DNA from: Prauserella endophytica
Lineage (GTDB): Bacteria; Actinomycetota; Actinomycetes; Mycobacteriales; Pseudonocardiaceae
DNA: 64,000 nt
Direction of reading: 5' to 3'
Assembly (NCBI RefSeq): GCF_005146945.1
Contig: NZ_SWMS01000026.1
Span: 34,142-98,141, forward strand
Program-made: the position numbers and the translations under genes
The notes under the pieces: generated by a model
Told to the model about the DNA's origin: nothing
What the model saw: only the letters and a program-made list of their open reading frames with translations
The model's database searches: none
In this document: positions 38,859 to 47,512 of the stretch, in pieces
Numbering within the stretch: position 1 is the first letter of the stretch
Layout: the number at the start of each line of letters is the position of its first letter

Positions 38859-38909
38859 CCCCCAAGGCCACCTTTGTTGCGTTCAACGCAACAAAGGTGG
38901 CCTTGGGGG
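38859..38909. repeat. 51-bp perfect palindrome, family 1 variant
   Basis: Arms of 25 nt pair without a mismatch around a single C. It shares GGCCACC and the GCGTT-c-AACGC centre with the other copies, but the outer arm is CCCCCAAGG and the inner arm TTTGTT. The changes on the two arms are fully compensated. It lies 4 nt from the stop of the convergent transglutaminase gene. Confidence 0.95.
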
Positions 38910-38913
38910 ACAG

Positions 38914-41412
38914 TCAGCCGTGCGTCAGCGGGGGGGTGCCGCGGCGGAAGAGCGAGCGGGGGAAGAGCCTGCCCCGCCACGACATCGGCGCCGTGCGGTG
39001 CAGGCCCTCGCGCAGGCTCTGGAACGCGCGCGCGAACTCCGGATCGTTCTCGCCGGCGGCCGGGCTGTACCAGGACCGCTCCACGACGCCCACCACCGTC
39101 CGCAGGTCGTTCTTGCCCCGCTCGTCGAGATGGTGTCGCTGCGCCACCTTCTGCGCCGCCAGGCGCACCGTGTCGCTCTTCGGGATCTCGATGCCCCGGT
39201 CGGCGCACTCGTCGAGCAGTTCGTCCCACGCCGCGTTCGCCGCGGTCGGTTCCCTGGCCTCGATCGTCTGCAGGCGCCGTCTGCGCCGGAGTTCCCGCAG
39301 CAGCGACGGCGTGAGCCCCAGACCCGCCAGCACGAGCAGGGTGAGCCCCGCCGCCCAGTGCCACTGCCACGCGAGCAGCAGCAGGGACAACAGCCAGAAC
39401 GCGCCCGCGACGGGGGCGAGCCAGCCCGGCACCGGCTTGCCCGCCGGCGCGTGCCGTCCACCCGTCATCCGCCTGCCGAGCACCAGCACCGCGGCCGTCA
39501 GCAGCATTGCCAGCACCACCGACACGAGCGTGCCCCAGCCCGACCACGACGGCGCCGCGTAGAACGGCTTCTCGGTCTGGCCCTCGCCGCCCTGCGCCTG
39601 CGGCTCCGGCAGCTGGTTCTGCGGGGCCTGCTGGCTCGACTGGGCGGTCGGCACGTCGTCCTGCGCCGACGGGGTCGGTTCGCTCTGGGTGTCCTCGGGC
39701 GCCAGGTACGGCGGGACGTAGCCGCGGCCGTCCGACAGCGGTGTCGGGTCGAAGCTGACCCAGCCACGGTCGCCGAAGTAGACCTCCACCCACGCGTGCG
39801 CGTCCTGTGAGGTGATCGTGCGTCCGTTGTCCGTCGGGTAGCCGGTGGTGAACCCGATCGCCACGCGCGACGGGATCCCGATCGCCCGCAGCATCACGGC
39901 CATCGACGACGCGTACTGCTCGCAGAAGCCGCGCTTGCCGTTGAGCACGAAGTCGGCGAGCGCGTCGGGATCGCTCACCGGCGCCGTCTGCGTGTCGTAG
40001 ACGAAGCCGTTCTCGGCGCTGAAGTAGCGCCAGATCGCCTCGGCCTTGTCGAAGTTGTTGGTGGCGTTGGCGGTGAGCTGCTGGGCGAGCTCGGTGACGC
40101 GCGGGTCGACCTCGTCCGCGGTGGTGTAGACCGGTGGCAGCTCCTCGGTCTGCGGATCGGTGACCCGCAGCTCCGCCTTGGACGGCTCCTCGAGCGACGC
40201 GATCTCGACGTACGGCGCCGGCCGTTGCCTGCGCTCGCGGAAGATCGTGCCGCTCGTGCGGTCGTAGTACCAGCCCTCGGAGATGTTGCGCAGCCCGCGT
40301 GGCGCGCCGTAGGTCGGCAGCCACAGGTCGAACCAGTTCACCGGCTCGATCCGGATCTCCCGGCTCTCGCCGGTGCCGTCGTCGCCGGGGGCCGCGGGCA
40401 GCGGGCCGTTCGCGGGCACACCCGGCGGCATCGGGCCGTCGGGCAGGCCCCAGCCCTGACCGGGCCGGTACGTGTCGAGCGTGAACGCCCGCAGCAGCCG
40501 CCGGTCGTCGCCGAGGCCCCGCACGCGGAACAGCTCGACGTTGGAACCCTGGTCGAGCATCCCGCGCAGCGACGTGAACGGGTTGACGCCCAGCCCGCCT
40601 GGCACGTTCTGGCCGCCGGAGGACGAGCCCGGAAGGCTGCCCTGAGTGCCGATGGCGGTGACGGTGGAGCCGGCCACGAGCCCCACGACGAGCGACGCGG
40701 CCACAACGGCGACCGGCGCGGAGGCGGAACCGGGGGAGGCGCCGAGCCCCGGTGTGGTGCGGTTGCGCCAGGTGCGGTGCCGGTGGCTGCCGTCGGCGGC
40801 GAGCAGCGCGGCGAAGGCGGCGGCGCCGAACGCGAACGTCCACCACGGCAGCAGGTCGCCGGCCAGCGCCGAGGGCACCGCGTAGACGCAGAGCAGGATC
40901 AGCCCGGTCGCGGCCGGCGCCGAGGCCGACACCGCCAGCGTGTCGACCAGGATCGCCACGAGCCCGATCGCGATCGTGACCAGGCAGAGGATCGGCGTGG
41001 TCGCCTCCACGGGCGGCAGGCCGGTGCGGATCTGTTCGAACGCCGCGACCAGCACGTCGTTCAGCTCGACGAGTGCCGTGGGCCCCGGGATGATCGCCAG
41101 CAGCCCGGTGCGGGTGAACACGCCGGTGACGAGGAACAGCAGCACCAGCAGCTGCGCGATGCCGACGAGCGGCGCAGGGGCGCGCAGGGTCCGCAGCGCC
41201 AGTCCGGTGCACGCGACGAGCAGCGTCACGACGATGAGGTAGCCCAGCCACGAAAGGCCCTGGATCACGCCCGTGAGCGAGGTCGCCGCGCTGACCGTGG
41301 CCAGCCCCGCCAGCGCGGGGGTGAGCACCGTGTGCGCCGACAGCGACTGCTGCGGCTCCGACGGCGGTGTGGGCGGCGGGGCGTGCGGCCGGGGCGGGGC
41401 GGTCGCTGTCAT
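38914..41412 (-). CDS. Membrane transglutaminase-like protein (TgpA family)
   Basis: 832 residues. Six or more N-terminal helices (DUF3488/TgpA_N) are followed by an extracytoplasmic transglutaminase-core domain, with the triad Cys497 (RGFCEQYASS), His539 (DAHAWVEVYF) and Asp555 (WVSFDPTP). A Gln/Pro-rich linker, another helix pair and a cytoplasmic C-terminal DUF4129-like region complete it. ATG 41412 overlaps the DUF58 gene stop. With DUF58 and MoxR upstream it forms the widespread MoxR-DUF58-TgpA operon, thought to act in envelope protein maturation; the target is unknown. Confidence 0.92.
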   Translation of the reverse strand: MTATAPPRPHAPPPTPPSEPQQSLSAHTVLTPALAGLATVSAATSLTGVIQGLSWLGYLIVVTLLVACTGLALRTLRAPAPLVGIAQLLVLLFLVTGVFTRTGLLAIIPGPTALVELNDVLVAAFEQIRTGLPPVEATTPILCLVTIAIGLVAILVDTLAVSASAPAATGLILLCVYAVPSALAGDLLPWWTFAFGAAAFAALLAADGSHRHRTWRNRTTPGLGASPGSASAPVAVVAASLVVGLVAGSTVTAIGTQGSLPGSSSGGQNVPGGLGVNPFTSLRGMLDQGSNVELFRVRGLGDDRRLLRAFTLDTYRPGQGWGLPDGPMPPGVPANGPLPAAPGDDGTGESREIRIEPVNWFDLWLPTYGAPRGLRNISEGWYYDRTSGTIFRERRQRPAPYVEIASLEEPSKAELRVTDPQTEELPPVYTTADEVDPRVTELAQQLTANATNNFDKAEAIWRYFSAENGFVYDTQTAPVSDPDALADFVLNGKRGFCEQYASSMAVMLRAIGIPSRVAIGFTTGYPTDNGRTITSQDAHAWVEVYFGDRGWVSFDPTPLSDGRGYVPPYLAPEDTQSEPTPSAQDDVPTAQSSQQAPQNQLPEPQAQGGEGQTEKPFYAAPSWSGWGTLVSVVLAMLLTAAVLVLGRRMTGGRHAPAGKPVPGWLAPVAGAFWLLSLLLLAWQWHWAAGLTLLVLAGLGLTPSLLRELRRRRRLQTIEAREPTAANAAWDELLDECADRGIEIPKSDTVRLAAQKVAQRHHLDERGKNDLRTVVGVVERSWYSPAAGENDPEFARAFQSLREGLHRTAPMSWRGRLFPRSLFRRGTPPLTHG

Positions 41413-42740
41413 GCGGGGCCGCCGATCAGGGACGCGCCGGGGGAGACGGTCCGGCAGAGCTCCGACCACACCTGCGGCATGGACGTGCGGGGCGTCGCGA
41501 TCACCACGCCCCAGCCCGCGGCCCGCAGCAGCGCGGCCGACTCGTCCGTGGCCGCGGCCCGGTGCTCGGGAGCGCTCACCCCGCTCGTCCACGCGGGAGT
41601 GTCGAGCAGCACGGCGAGGCTGCGGGTGCCGCGCGGCCGGTACTTCGTGAGCTCGTGCACCGAGTCGTTGCTGATGGTGCCCAGCACGGCGATGAGCTCC
41701 TGCCCTTGTGCCGGGTCGAAGCCCGTGGTCAGGTCGCGCTCGTGCGCGGGCTGCAGTGCCGCGAGCGCGTCGAGCACGACGTTGTCGTGGTTCGGCCCGC
41801 CGCCGCCAGGGGTGTCGGCGAGCATGCGGCCGTGCTCGCTCACCAGCCGGACGCGGTGCCCGGCGCGGCCGAGGTGCAGGCACGCGCTCGCCGCGAACTC
41901 CACCGCCCACTCCAGGCTCGCGGCCGGCCCGGTGCCGTGGTGGGCCGCCGCCCGGTGGTCGAGCAGCACCGTCGTGCCGCCGCGCCACGGCCGCTCCTCG
42001 ACCCGCACCATCATCTCGTCGCGCCGGGCGGTCGAACGCCAGTGGACCTTGCGCAGGTCGTCACCCTGCCGGTAGTGCCGCACGATCACGTCGGTCTCGC
42101 CCTGGCCGGCGTGGAGCCGGATGCTGCCGTCGTCGCCGGAGCCGATCCCCGCGCCGATCGGGAGCCCCCACAGCCGCACCACCCTGGGCACGACGATGAG
42201 CCGCGAGTGCGAGATCAGCTCGCGCTCGAACTCGCAGAGCCCGAACGGGTCGGTGATCGTCGCCCGCAACGGGCCGATCTGCTGGACTCCGCGCAGCGCG
42301 GGCTGCACCGGGTAACGCAGCGCCACGGACCGGTGCTGGGGCAGGCGCTCGACCACGAACCGGGGCCGCGCGCCGAGCGCGTACGGGATGCCGTCCTCGA
42401 GCAGCACGTCGCCAGCGGGCAGGTGCCCGCTGCGCCAGATGTCGAGCTGCACCTCGCCGTGCCCGCCGACGGGAACGCGCTCGGGCAGCAGCGTGCGCGA
42501 CGCGCCGATCCGCACCTTCGACGCGGAGGCCAGCAGCGCCACGAACAGGGGAAGCGCGATCACGAACACGGCGACCCGCAGCAGGTCGCGCTCGTTGAGC
42601 ACGGCCGAGCACACGGCGGCCGCGACCCCGGCGGCCAGCAGACACCGGCCCCTCGTGGTGAGGCCGGAGAGCGTGCGCCAGGGGGCCTGTCGCTTCGGCG
42701 TGCGCGACCGCTGAGGATCGTCGGGAGATGACCTGGTCAC
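41409..42740 (-). CDS. DUF58 (von Willebrand A-like) membrane protein
   Basis: 443 residues. Two N-terminal helices (GRCLLAAGVAAAVCSAVLN, LLRVAVFVIALPLFVALLAS) precede a beta-rich region. The DUF58 signature reads YRQGDDLRKVHWRSTARRDE, then MMVRVEE. A vWA-like domain with LLDHRAAAHH follows. Such proteins are partners of MoxR ATPases. It overlaps the transglutaminase gene by 4 nt and lies 21 nt after moxR. Confidence 0.9.
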   Translation of the reverse strand: MTRSSPDDPQRSRTPKRQAPWRTLSGLTTRGRCLLAAGVAAAVCSAVLNERDLLRVAVFVIALPLFVALLASASKVRIGASRTLLPERVPVGGHGEVQLDIWRSGHLPAGDVLLEDGIPYALGARPRFVVERLPQHRSVALRYPVQPALRGVQQIGPLRATITDPFGLCEFERELISHSRLIVVPRVVRLWGLPIGAGIGSGDDGSIRLHAGQGETDVIVRHYRQGDDLRKVHWRSTARRDEMMVRVEERPWRGGTTVLLDHRAAAHHGTGPAASLEWAVEFAASACLHLGRAGHRVRLVSEHGRMLADTPGGGGPNHDNVVLDALAALQPAHERDLTTGFDPAQGQELIAVLGTISNDSVHELTKYRPRGTRSLAVLLDTPAWTSGVSAPEHRAAATDESAALLRAAGWGVVIATPRTSMPQVWSELCRTVSPGASLIGGPA

Positions 42741-42761
42741 GGTGTTCGTCCGGGTTCTGGG

Positions 42762-43832
42762 CTAGCGGTGGCCCAGCCCGTTGCCGCCGTGCGGGACGGG
42801 TACCCGGTGCAGGACGCCCCGGATCACGTCGGTCGCGGAGCGGCGTGCGGCGTGGGCCTCCGTGGTGAGTACGAGCCGGTGGGCGAGCACCGGGATGGCG
42901 ACCGCGTGCAGGTCGTCCGGCACCACGTACTCGCGGCCGGACAGCGCGGCCTGCGCGCGGGCGGCGCGGACGAGCTGCAGTGTCGCGCGCGGCGACGCGC
43001 CGAGCCGCAGCTCCGGCACCTGGCGCGTGGCGGCGGCCAGCTCGACGGCGTACTGCCGCACCTCGGGCGCGATGTGCATCTTCCGCACCGTCTCGATGAG
43101 GCGGTGCACGGTCGCGCCGTCGGACACCGGCTCAAGCTGGTCGAGCGGGTTCTGGCCGGCGTGCTCGTCGACCATCGCGAGCTCGGCCTTGGGGTCGGGG
43201 TAGCCGATCGAGACGCGGGCGGTGAACCGGTCGCGCTGCGCCTCGGGCAGGGCGTAGGTGCCCTCCATCTCGATCGGGTTCTGGGTGGCGATCACCATGA
43301 ACGGCTCATCGAGGTGGTAGGTGGTGGTGTCCACCGTGACCTGCCGCTCCTCCATGCACTCCAGCAGGGCCGACTGCGTCTTCGGCGAGGCGCGGTTGAT
43401 CTCGTCGCCCACCACGATGTTGGCGAACACCGGGCCGGGCCGGAACTCGAAGTCGGCGGCCTGCCGGTTGTAGATCGAGACGCCGGTGATGTCGCTGGGC
43501 AGCAGGTCCGGCGTGAACTGGACGCGGCTCACCGTGCAGTCGATCGAGCGGGCCAGCGCCTTGGCGAGCGAGGTTTTTCCGACGCCCGGCACGTCCTCGA
43601 CCAGCAGGTGCCCCTCCGCGAGCAGCGTCACCAACGCGATGCGGACGACCTCGGGCTTGCCGACGAGCACCCGCTCGACGTTGGCCGCGATGCGCCGGAC
43701 GGTCTCGTGCAGCTCATCGAGCCCGGCCGGCCCCTGCCCGTTGACATGCAAGCCGTCTGGGTACCGCACGTGTTCGGTGGTCTGCTCGCCGTTCAGCTCG
43801 GCGGTGGCGGCAGACTGCGCTCTCGACGTCAC
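42762..43832 (-). CDS. moxR: MoxR family AAA+ ATPase
   Basis: 356-residue chaperone-like ATPase. Walker A is DVPGVGKTSLAK, Walker B VVGDEINRA, and sensor 1 is in VIATQNPIEMEGTYALPEAQ. GTG 43832 follows AGGAGG by 4 nt. It is the first gene of the moxR-DUF58-transglutaminase operon and is divergent from a set of type VII secretion genes. Confidence 0.93.
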   Translation of the reverse strand: MTSRAQSAATAELNGEQTTEHVRYPDGLHVNGQGPAGLDELHETVRRIAANVERVLVGKPEVVRIALVTLLAEGHLLVEDVPGVGKTSLAKALARSIDCTVSRVQFTPDLLPSDITGVSIYNRQAADFEFRPGPVFANIVVGDEINRASPKTQSALLECMEERQVTVDTTTYHLDEPFMVIATQNPIEMEGTYALPEAQRDRFTARVSIGYPDPKAELAMVDEHAGQNPLDQLEPVSDGATVHRLIETVRKMHIAPEVRQYAVELAAATRQVPELRLGASPRATLQLVRAARAQAALSGREYVVPDDLHAVAIPVLAHRLVLTTEAHAARRSATDVIRGVLHRVPVPHGGNGLGHR

Positions 43833-43863
43833 ACGACCTCCTGTGCCAATACCCTCGCGCGCG

Positions 43864-43930
43864 CCACGAACGTGTGGTCATCATTCGTGGGACTGGGCGT
43901 TGTTCTCGCCCTCGACAAGCCTCCCACGAA
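43864..43930. promoter_or_regulatory. CCACGAA repeats in the moxR/T7SS divergent region
   Basis: CCACGAA occurs at 43864 and 43924 in direct orientation and as TTCGTGG at 43884. The first two are each followed by a GTGTG-like sequence. The 261-nt divergent region has no other obvious repeats. A shared operator is possible. Confidence 0.3.
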
Positions 43931-44093
43931 GTGTGTCAAACGCGGGCGAACTCCATGATTCAACCCTGCGGTCACGCATGGTCACCAGCGCCGTTGGCCC
44001 GATCAGGTGAGCAGGGCCGACGCGTCCCGATGACCCTCGGTTCTGACCTATGCTCCGAACCGGAACCAGGCGACTACGGAGAGGCGCAACGCG

Positions 44094-44459
44094 ATGACCG
44101 ACCTGGACATGGCGGCCCCGAGGGTGTCGCCGGTGCCGGCGGAGGCGTTCGCCGTGTCACCGGAACTGGCGGGCGACGCCTTCAAGCGGCTCAGCGAGCT
44201 GCAGGACGTCGTGGGACAGCTGGTGCGGCAGGCCAAGGTGCTCGGCCGGTCGGTTCCGCTCGGCGCGGGGTACGCCGGTGAGGTCGGCGACTTCATGGCC
44301 GAGTACGGCCTCGGCGGGGAGGACTCCGCCGCCGACTCGCTGACCCGCTTCGGCAGGGAACTGGAGGACCTCAAGGCGCAGATCACCGTGGCGCTCGAGC
44401 GTTACCAGACCGAGGACGAGGCCGCGGCCGACGGCGTGGACTGCGTGGGTGGCGGCTGA
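44094..44459 (+). CDS. Small WXG100/PE-like type VII secretion substrate
   Basis: 121-residue, mainly helical protein. Two helices (around AFKRLSELQDVVGQLVRQAKVLG and SLTRFGRELEDLKAQITVALERY) flank a Gly-containing turn (GYAGEVGDFMAEYGLGGED). Directly after the second helix is Y-Q-T-E-D, which fits the YxxxD/E export signal of type VII substrates. The canonical WXG is not present. It is the first gene of a four-gene cluster that ends with an EspG-type chaperone, which supports the assignment. Confidence 0.65.
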   Translation: MTDLDMAAPRVSPVPAEAFAVSPELAGDAFKRLSELQDVVGQLVRQAKVLGRSVPLGAGYAGEVGDFMAEYGLGGEDSAADSLTRFGRELEDLKAQITVALERYQTEDEAAADGVDCVGGG

Positions 44460-44463
44460 CCGA

Positions 44464-45054
44464 ATGCGTGTCCCCGGCTCCCTTCTTTCCCTTGTCCCCC
44501 TTGTACTCCTCGCGGCCGCGTGCGGCAGGGTCGCTGGCGAACCCGCTCATACCGACGGTGTTTCAACGCTGGCGCCGACGTCGGCGCCGTCCACGCCGTC
44601 CACGCCGTCCACGCCGTCCACGCCGTCCATGTCGCCCACGCAGCCCGCCGCGCTCGACCCCTGCGGCCTGCTGTCCCCGGCGGAGCGCTCCACCGCGGGA
44701 CTGACGACGACGGGCGAGCAGAAGTCCCTCGGCGGCGCACGGGCCTGCGACTACACCGAACCGGGCTCCTACGGCGTGACGATCACCATCGACGAGACCT
44801 CCGGCCTCGCCGCACTGCGGACCGGGCAGGAGGGCACGGCCGAGCAGGTGCGCATCGGCGCCCACGACGCGCTGCGCGTGGCCGACCACGAGGCCGACGA
44901 CGGCACGTGTGCCGTGCTGCTGGGCACCGGCGAGTCGGCCAGCGTGCACGTGGACGTCACCAACACCAACTTCACCGGCACCGCCGAGGCGTGCACGCGG
45001 GCGGACACGGTGGCCGGGCTGATCGAGCCGAAACTGCCGGGAGGGCTGTCATGA
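44464..45054 (+). CDS. DUF3558-like lipoprotein
   Basis: 196-residue exported lipoprotein. The signal peptide ends at the lipobox LAAAC (Cys20). A repeat of Thr-Pro-Ser (four TPS units, DNA repeat TCCACGCCG) links to the domain starting LDPCGLLSPAE, which matches the DUF3558 pattern, with cysteines in RACDYTEP, TCAVLL and EACTRA. ATG 44464 gives the ideal signal peptide. It sits between two type VII substrate-like genes; ATGA overlap with the next gene. Confidence 0.82.
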   Translation: MRVPGSLLSLVPLVLLAAACGRVAGEPAHTDGVSTLAPTSAPSTPSTPSTPSTPSMSPTQPAALDPCGLLSPAERSTAGLTTTGEQKSLGGARACDYTEPGSYGVTITIDETSGLAALRTGQEGTAEQVRIGAHDALRVADHEADDGTCAVLLGTGESASVHVDVTNTNFTGTAEACTRADTVAGLIEPKLPGGLS

Positions 45055-45653
45055 GCGGGCGCGCGATACCGGGCACCGGCCGCCGCTACGAGTGGTACAG
45101 CCACGAGGCGCTCAAGGCCGAGGTCGAGTCGGGCAACGAACCCGCCGAGGCCGGCGAGATCGGCCGTGAGTGGGCCGAGCTGGCCGGCGCGCTGCGGGAT
45201 GCGGGTGACGCGCTCGCAGGCATGTCCGCGGGCAGCGAGGAGGCGTGGAGCGGCCCCGGCGGGGACGCTCTGCGCGCGGTGCTGGGCAAGGCGGCGGGCT
45301 GGTCCCAGGAGGCCGCGGCCGTGTCGGCGTCGCTGGGGGAGGCCGTGGGCAGCCAGGCCGAGGCCGCCGCGCGGGCGCGGGCGGAGATGCCGGAGCCGGT
45401 GTCGTACGACCCCGCGGGCATGATCCGCGACGCCGTCGCCACCGGCGACCTCGCCGCGCTCGCCGGGCTTTCCGACACGCTGTCGGCCCGCCGGGAGGAG
45501 GCCGAGGCCGCGCGACAGAAGGCGATCGACGTCCTCTACGCGCGCGACGCCGCGCTGCGGGCGGCCGTGCCGTCCTCGTCGTTCACCGCGCCGCCCCCGT
45601 TGACGGGAGGCGGGGGACACCGGGGTCAGCAGGGAAAGCCGGTCCCGATGTGA
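45051..45653 (+). CDS. PPE-like type VII secretion substrate
   Basis: 200-residue helical protein. The N-terminal helices carry REWAELAGALRDAGDALAGM, and a W-containing turn (EEAWSGPGGDALRAVLG) resembles the PPE domain helix-turn. Coiled-coil segments and a Pro/Gly-rich tail follow. True PPE proteins have Pro-Pro-Glu near the start; that is absent here, so it is only PPE-like. It overlaps the lipoprotein gene upstream and the EspG gene downstream. Confidence 0.6.
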   Translation: MSGRAIPGTGRRYEWYSHEALKAEVESGNEPAEAGEIGREWAELAGALRDAGDALAGMSAGSEEAWSGPGGDALRAVLGKAAGWSQEAAAVSASLGEAVGSQAEAAARARAEMPEPVSYDPAGMIRDAVATGDLAALAGLSDTLSARREEAEAARQKAIDVLYARDAALRAAVPSSSFTAPPPLTGGGGHRGQQGKPVPM

Positions 45654-46390
45654 TTCGCGTATCCGCCTCGGCGTTCGACATCCTCTGGTCCGATCTCGGC
45701 CACGGTGCCCCGCCGGCGCCGCTGCTCGTGCCGAGCGTCGGGCGCACCGACAGCGAGCGCCGCGACATCCGCCGTGCCGTGCACGAGAACCTCGCCGAGC
45801 GCGGGCTCCTCCCCGGCGGCGAGCCCGACGGGCAGCTGCTCGACCGGCTCGAACTGCTGGCGGGCGCGTCGGTGTACGTCGAGTGCGAGGCGCTGCTTGA
45901 CCTCGCGGAGCCGGAGCCGGTGCGGGCCGTGGCCGCCGCGCGCGGCAGGCGGGGTGTGCTCGCCGTGCAGCCGCGGCAGACCATCGGCCTGGCGGCCATC
46001 GGCGAGGGCGAGCTGTTCTCCGCCGCCGTCGGGGTGCTGCCCGAACTGGAACCGGGACCGGGCTACGGCGTGAGCCTGCCCGCGTCCGTGCTGGGTCCGG
46101 CGGCGCAGGACCCGGTGTACGGGAAGGCCGCGGGCTCGGCGGCCTACGAGAAGCAGCTGCGCGAGGTGCTCGCGATCCAGGCGCGGCCCGTGCTGGGCGC
46201 GGGCCAGTTCTCGGTGCGGGTGCGCGAAGGGCACCGGCTGCGCAGGCTCGGTGGTGTGAGCTGGTTCGTCACCGATGTCGGCGCCTACCTCGGGACGGTC
46301 GCGCCGGGCCGGGGCGACGAGGACTGGATGAGCGTGGCACCCGCCGACCGCGAGCGCCTCGCCGCGCGGCTCGCGGACCTGGTGGCGTAG
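45650..46390 (+). CDS. EspG-family type VII secretion chaperone
   Basis: 246-residue protein of the ESX secretion-associated EspG family. Conserved features are the N-terminal SASAFDILWSDLGHGAPPAPL, the central VAAARGRRGVLAVQP and the C-terminal domain ending LARRLADLV-like (LAARLADLVA). EspG binds PE/PPE dimers in the cytosol and brings them to the ESX machine. The GTG start overlaps the PPE-like gene stop. No EccB-E or mycosin gene is in the window, so this is an orphan substrate/chaperone set. Confidence 0.78.
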   Translation: MIRVSASAFDILWSDLGHGAPPAPLLVPSVGRTDSERRDIRRAVHENLAERGLLPGGEPDGQLLDRLELLAGASVYVECEALLDLAEPEPVRAVAAARGRRGVLAVQPRQTIGLAAIGEGELFSAAVGVLPELEPGPGYGVSLPASVLGPAAQDPVYGKAAGSAAYEKQLREVLAIQARPVLGAGQFSVRVREGHRLRRLGGVSWFVTDVGAYLGTVAPGRGDEDWMSVAPADRERLAARLADLVA

Positions 46391-46427
46391 TCGTCGGTCA
46401 CCTCAGGACCCGAATCCGGCGGGCGCT

Positions 46428-46706
46428 ACGCGAGTGCCCGCTCCAGGCCGGTCGGCAGCTGCTCGGCCAGGGCCCCAGCTGGTCCAGCCCGGCCCGGCCC
46501 AGCGTGTCGACCGTCAGCAGCGTCGCCGGACGTCGTCGTCCCGGCGGGTGGCGTGCCTCGCCCGGCGCGCAGGCGGTCATGGCCAGTGCCGCGGCGCAGA
46601 GGGCTGCCGATGAGCTGGGCAGCAGTCCTGCCCCGTGGCCCCTCGGGGTGGATGGGCACTCGTCACGTGGCGGGATGCTACGGACGGTGAACCTGGCCGT
46701 GGCCAT
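46428..46706 (-). pseudogene. Possible broken lipoprotein gene
   Basis: In the 682-nt gap before mraZ, a minus-strand frame has a plausible lipoprotein signal (SAALCAAALAMTAC) followed by APGEARHPPG and LLTVDTLGRAGLDQLG. Then it loses coding character, while a different frame continues sensibly as ALAEQLPTGLERALA and stop. A one-base change in the GGGG run near 46470 would join them. Start and function are uncertain; the intact version would be about 75-95 residues. Confidence 0.3.
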
Positions 46707-46947
46707 TCTCCGGCGCGGTGTCTGCGGACTCTGCCCGATGCGAGGACGTCACCCACCTCCCTCCACCACTGCTCCCCACCGCCCCCACTTTCCGCCACGG
46801 ACGGGCTCTCGAGGGCATTGACGGGGTCGCGGCACACGTGTTCCCTCACCCGCGGCGGCGATCTCCCCCCACCGCACCCCACTCGGGCCCCACCGCAGTG
46901 ACCTGCGTAAACGCCGCGTGAAAGTCCACGATCGAGCTGTTTCGACG

Positions 46948-46989
46948 TTGACTGTGGTGAAAAGTGGGGTACGGTGGTGGCCAGTGGGG
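46948..46989 (+). promoter_or_regulatory. mraZ promoter with four phased MraZ-type boxes
   Basis: GTGGTG (46954), GTGGGG (46964), GTGGTG (46974) and GTGGGG (46984) repeat at an exact 10-bp period. MraZ in other bacteria binds direct TGGGN repeats spaced 5 nt apart, i.e. with the same 10-bp period. TTGACT (46948-46953) and TACGGT (46970-46975), 16 nt apart, make a promoter that overlaps the boxes, suggesting autorepression. The rest of the gap (46707-46947) shows nothing else recognisable. Confidence 0.7.
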
Positions 46990-47072
46990 CGGAAGGGAAG
47001 CCTCGTGGCCGATCTCGGCGGAATCCGCGGGCACGTGGGTTCGGCGCTGGTCGGTAGGGGAGGTGGTGGCCG

Positions 47073-47504
47073 ATGTTCCTCGGCACCCACACCCCGAAGC
47101 TGGACGACAAGGGGCGGCTCACGCTGCCCGCGAAGTTCCGTGACGCGCTGGCGGGTGGGCTGATGATCACCAAGGGACAGGATCATTGCCTGTACGTCTT
47201 CCCGCGCGCGGAGTTCGAGCAGATGGCCCGCAAGGTGGCCGAGGCGCCTTTCACGAACGAGTCGGTGCGTGCCTACCAGCGGTATCTGTTCGCGGGCACC
47301 GACGAGCAACGCCCTGACGGGCAGGGGCGCATCGCGATCGCGTCCGAGCTCCGGCGCTATGCCGGGCTCAACAAGGAATGCGTGGTGATCGGCGCGATCA
47401 CCAGGCTGGAGATCTGGGACGCCCAAGCGTGGCAGGGCTACCTGGAGGAGCACGAGGACAGCTACGCCAAGGCGCAGGAGGAGATCCTGCCCGGCGTGTT
47501 CTAG
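47073..47504 (+). CDS. mraZ: Transcriptional regulator MraZ
   Basis: 143 residues with two tandem AbrB-like SpoVT domains: [24 protein letters not shown] and the second around [23 protein letters not shown]. It controls the division/cell-wall cluster in other bacteria. ATG 47073 follows a GGGGAGGTGG ribosome binding site. It is the first gene of the mraZ-rsmH-ftsL-pbpB block. Confidence 0.96.
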   Translation: MFLGTHTPKLDDKGRLTLPAKFRDALAGGLMITKGQDHCLYVFPRAEFEQMARKVAEAPFTNESVRAYQRYLFAGTDEQRPDGQGRIAIASELRRYAGLNKECVVIGAITRLEIWDAQAWQGYLEEHEDSYAKAQEEILPGVF

Positions 47505-47512
47505 CGGCGGCA

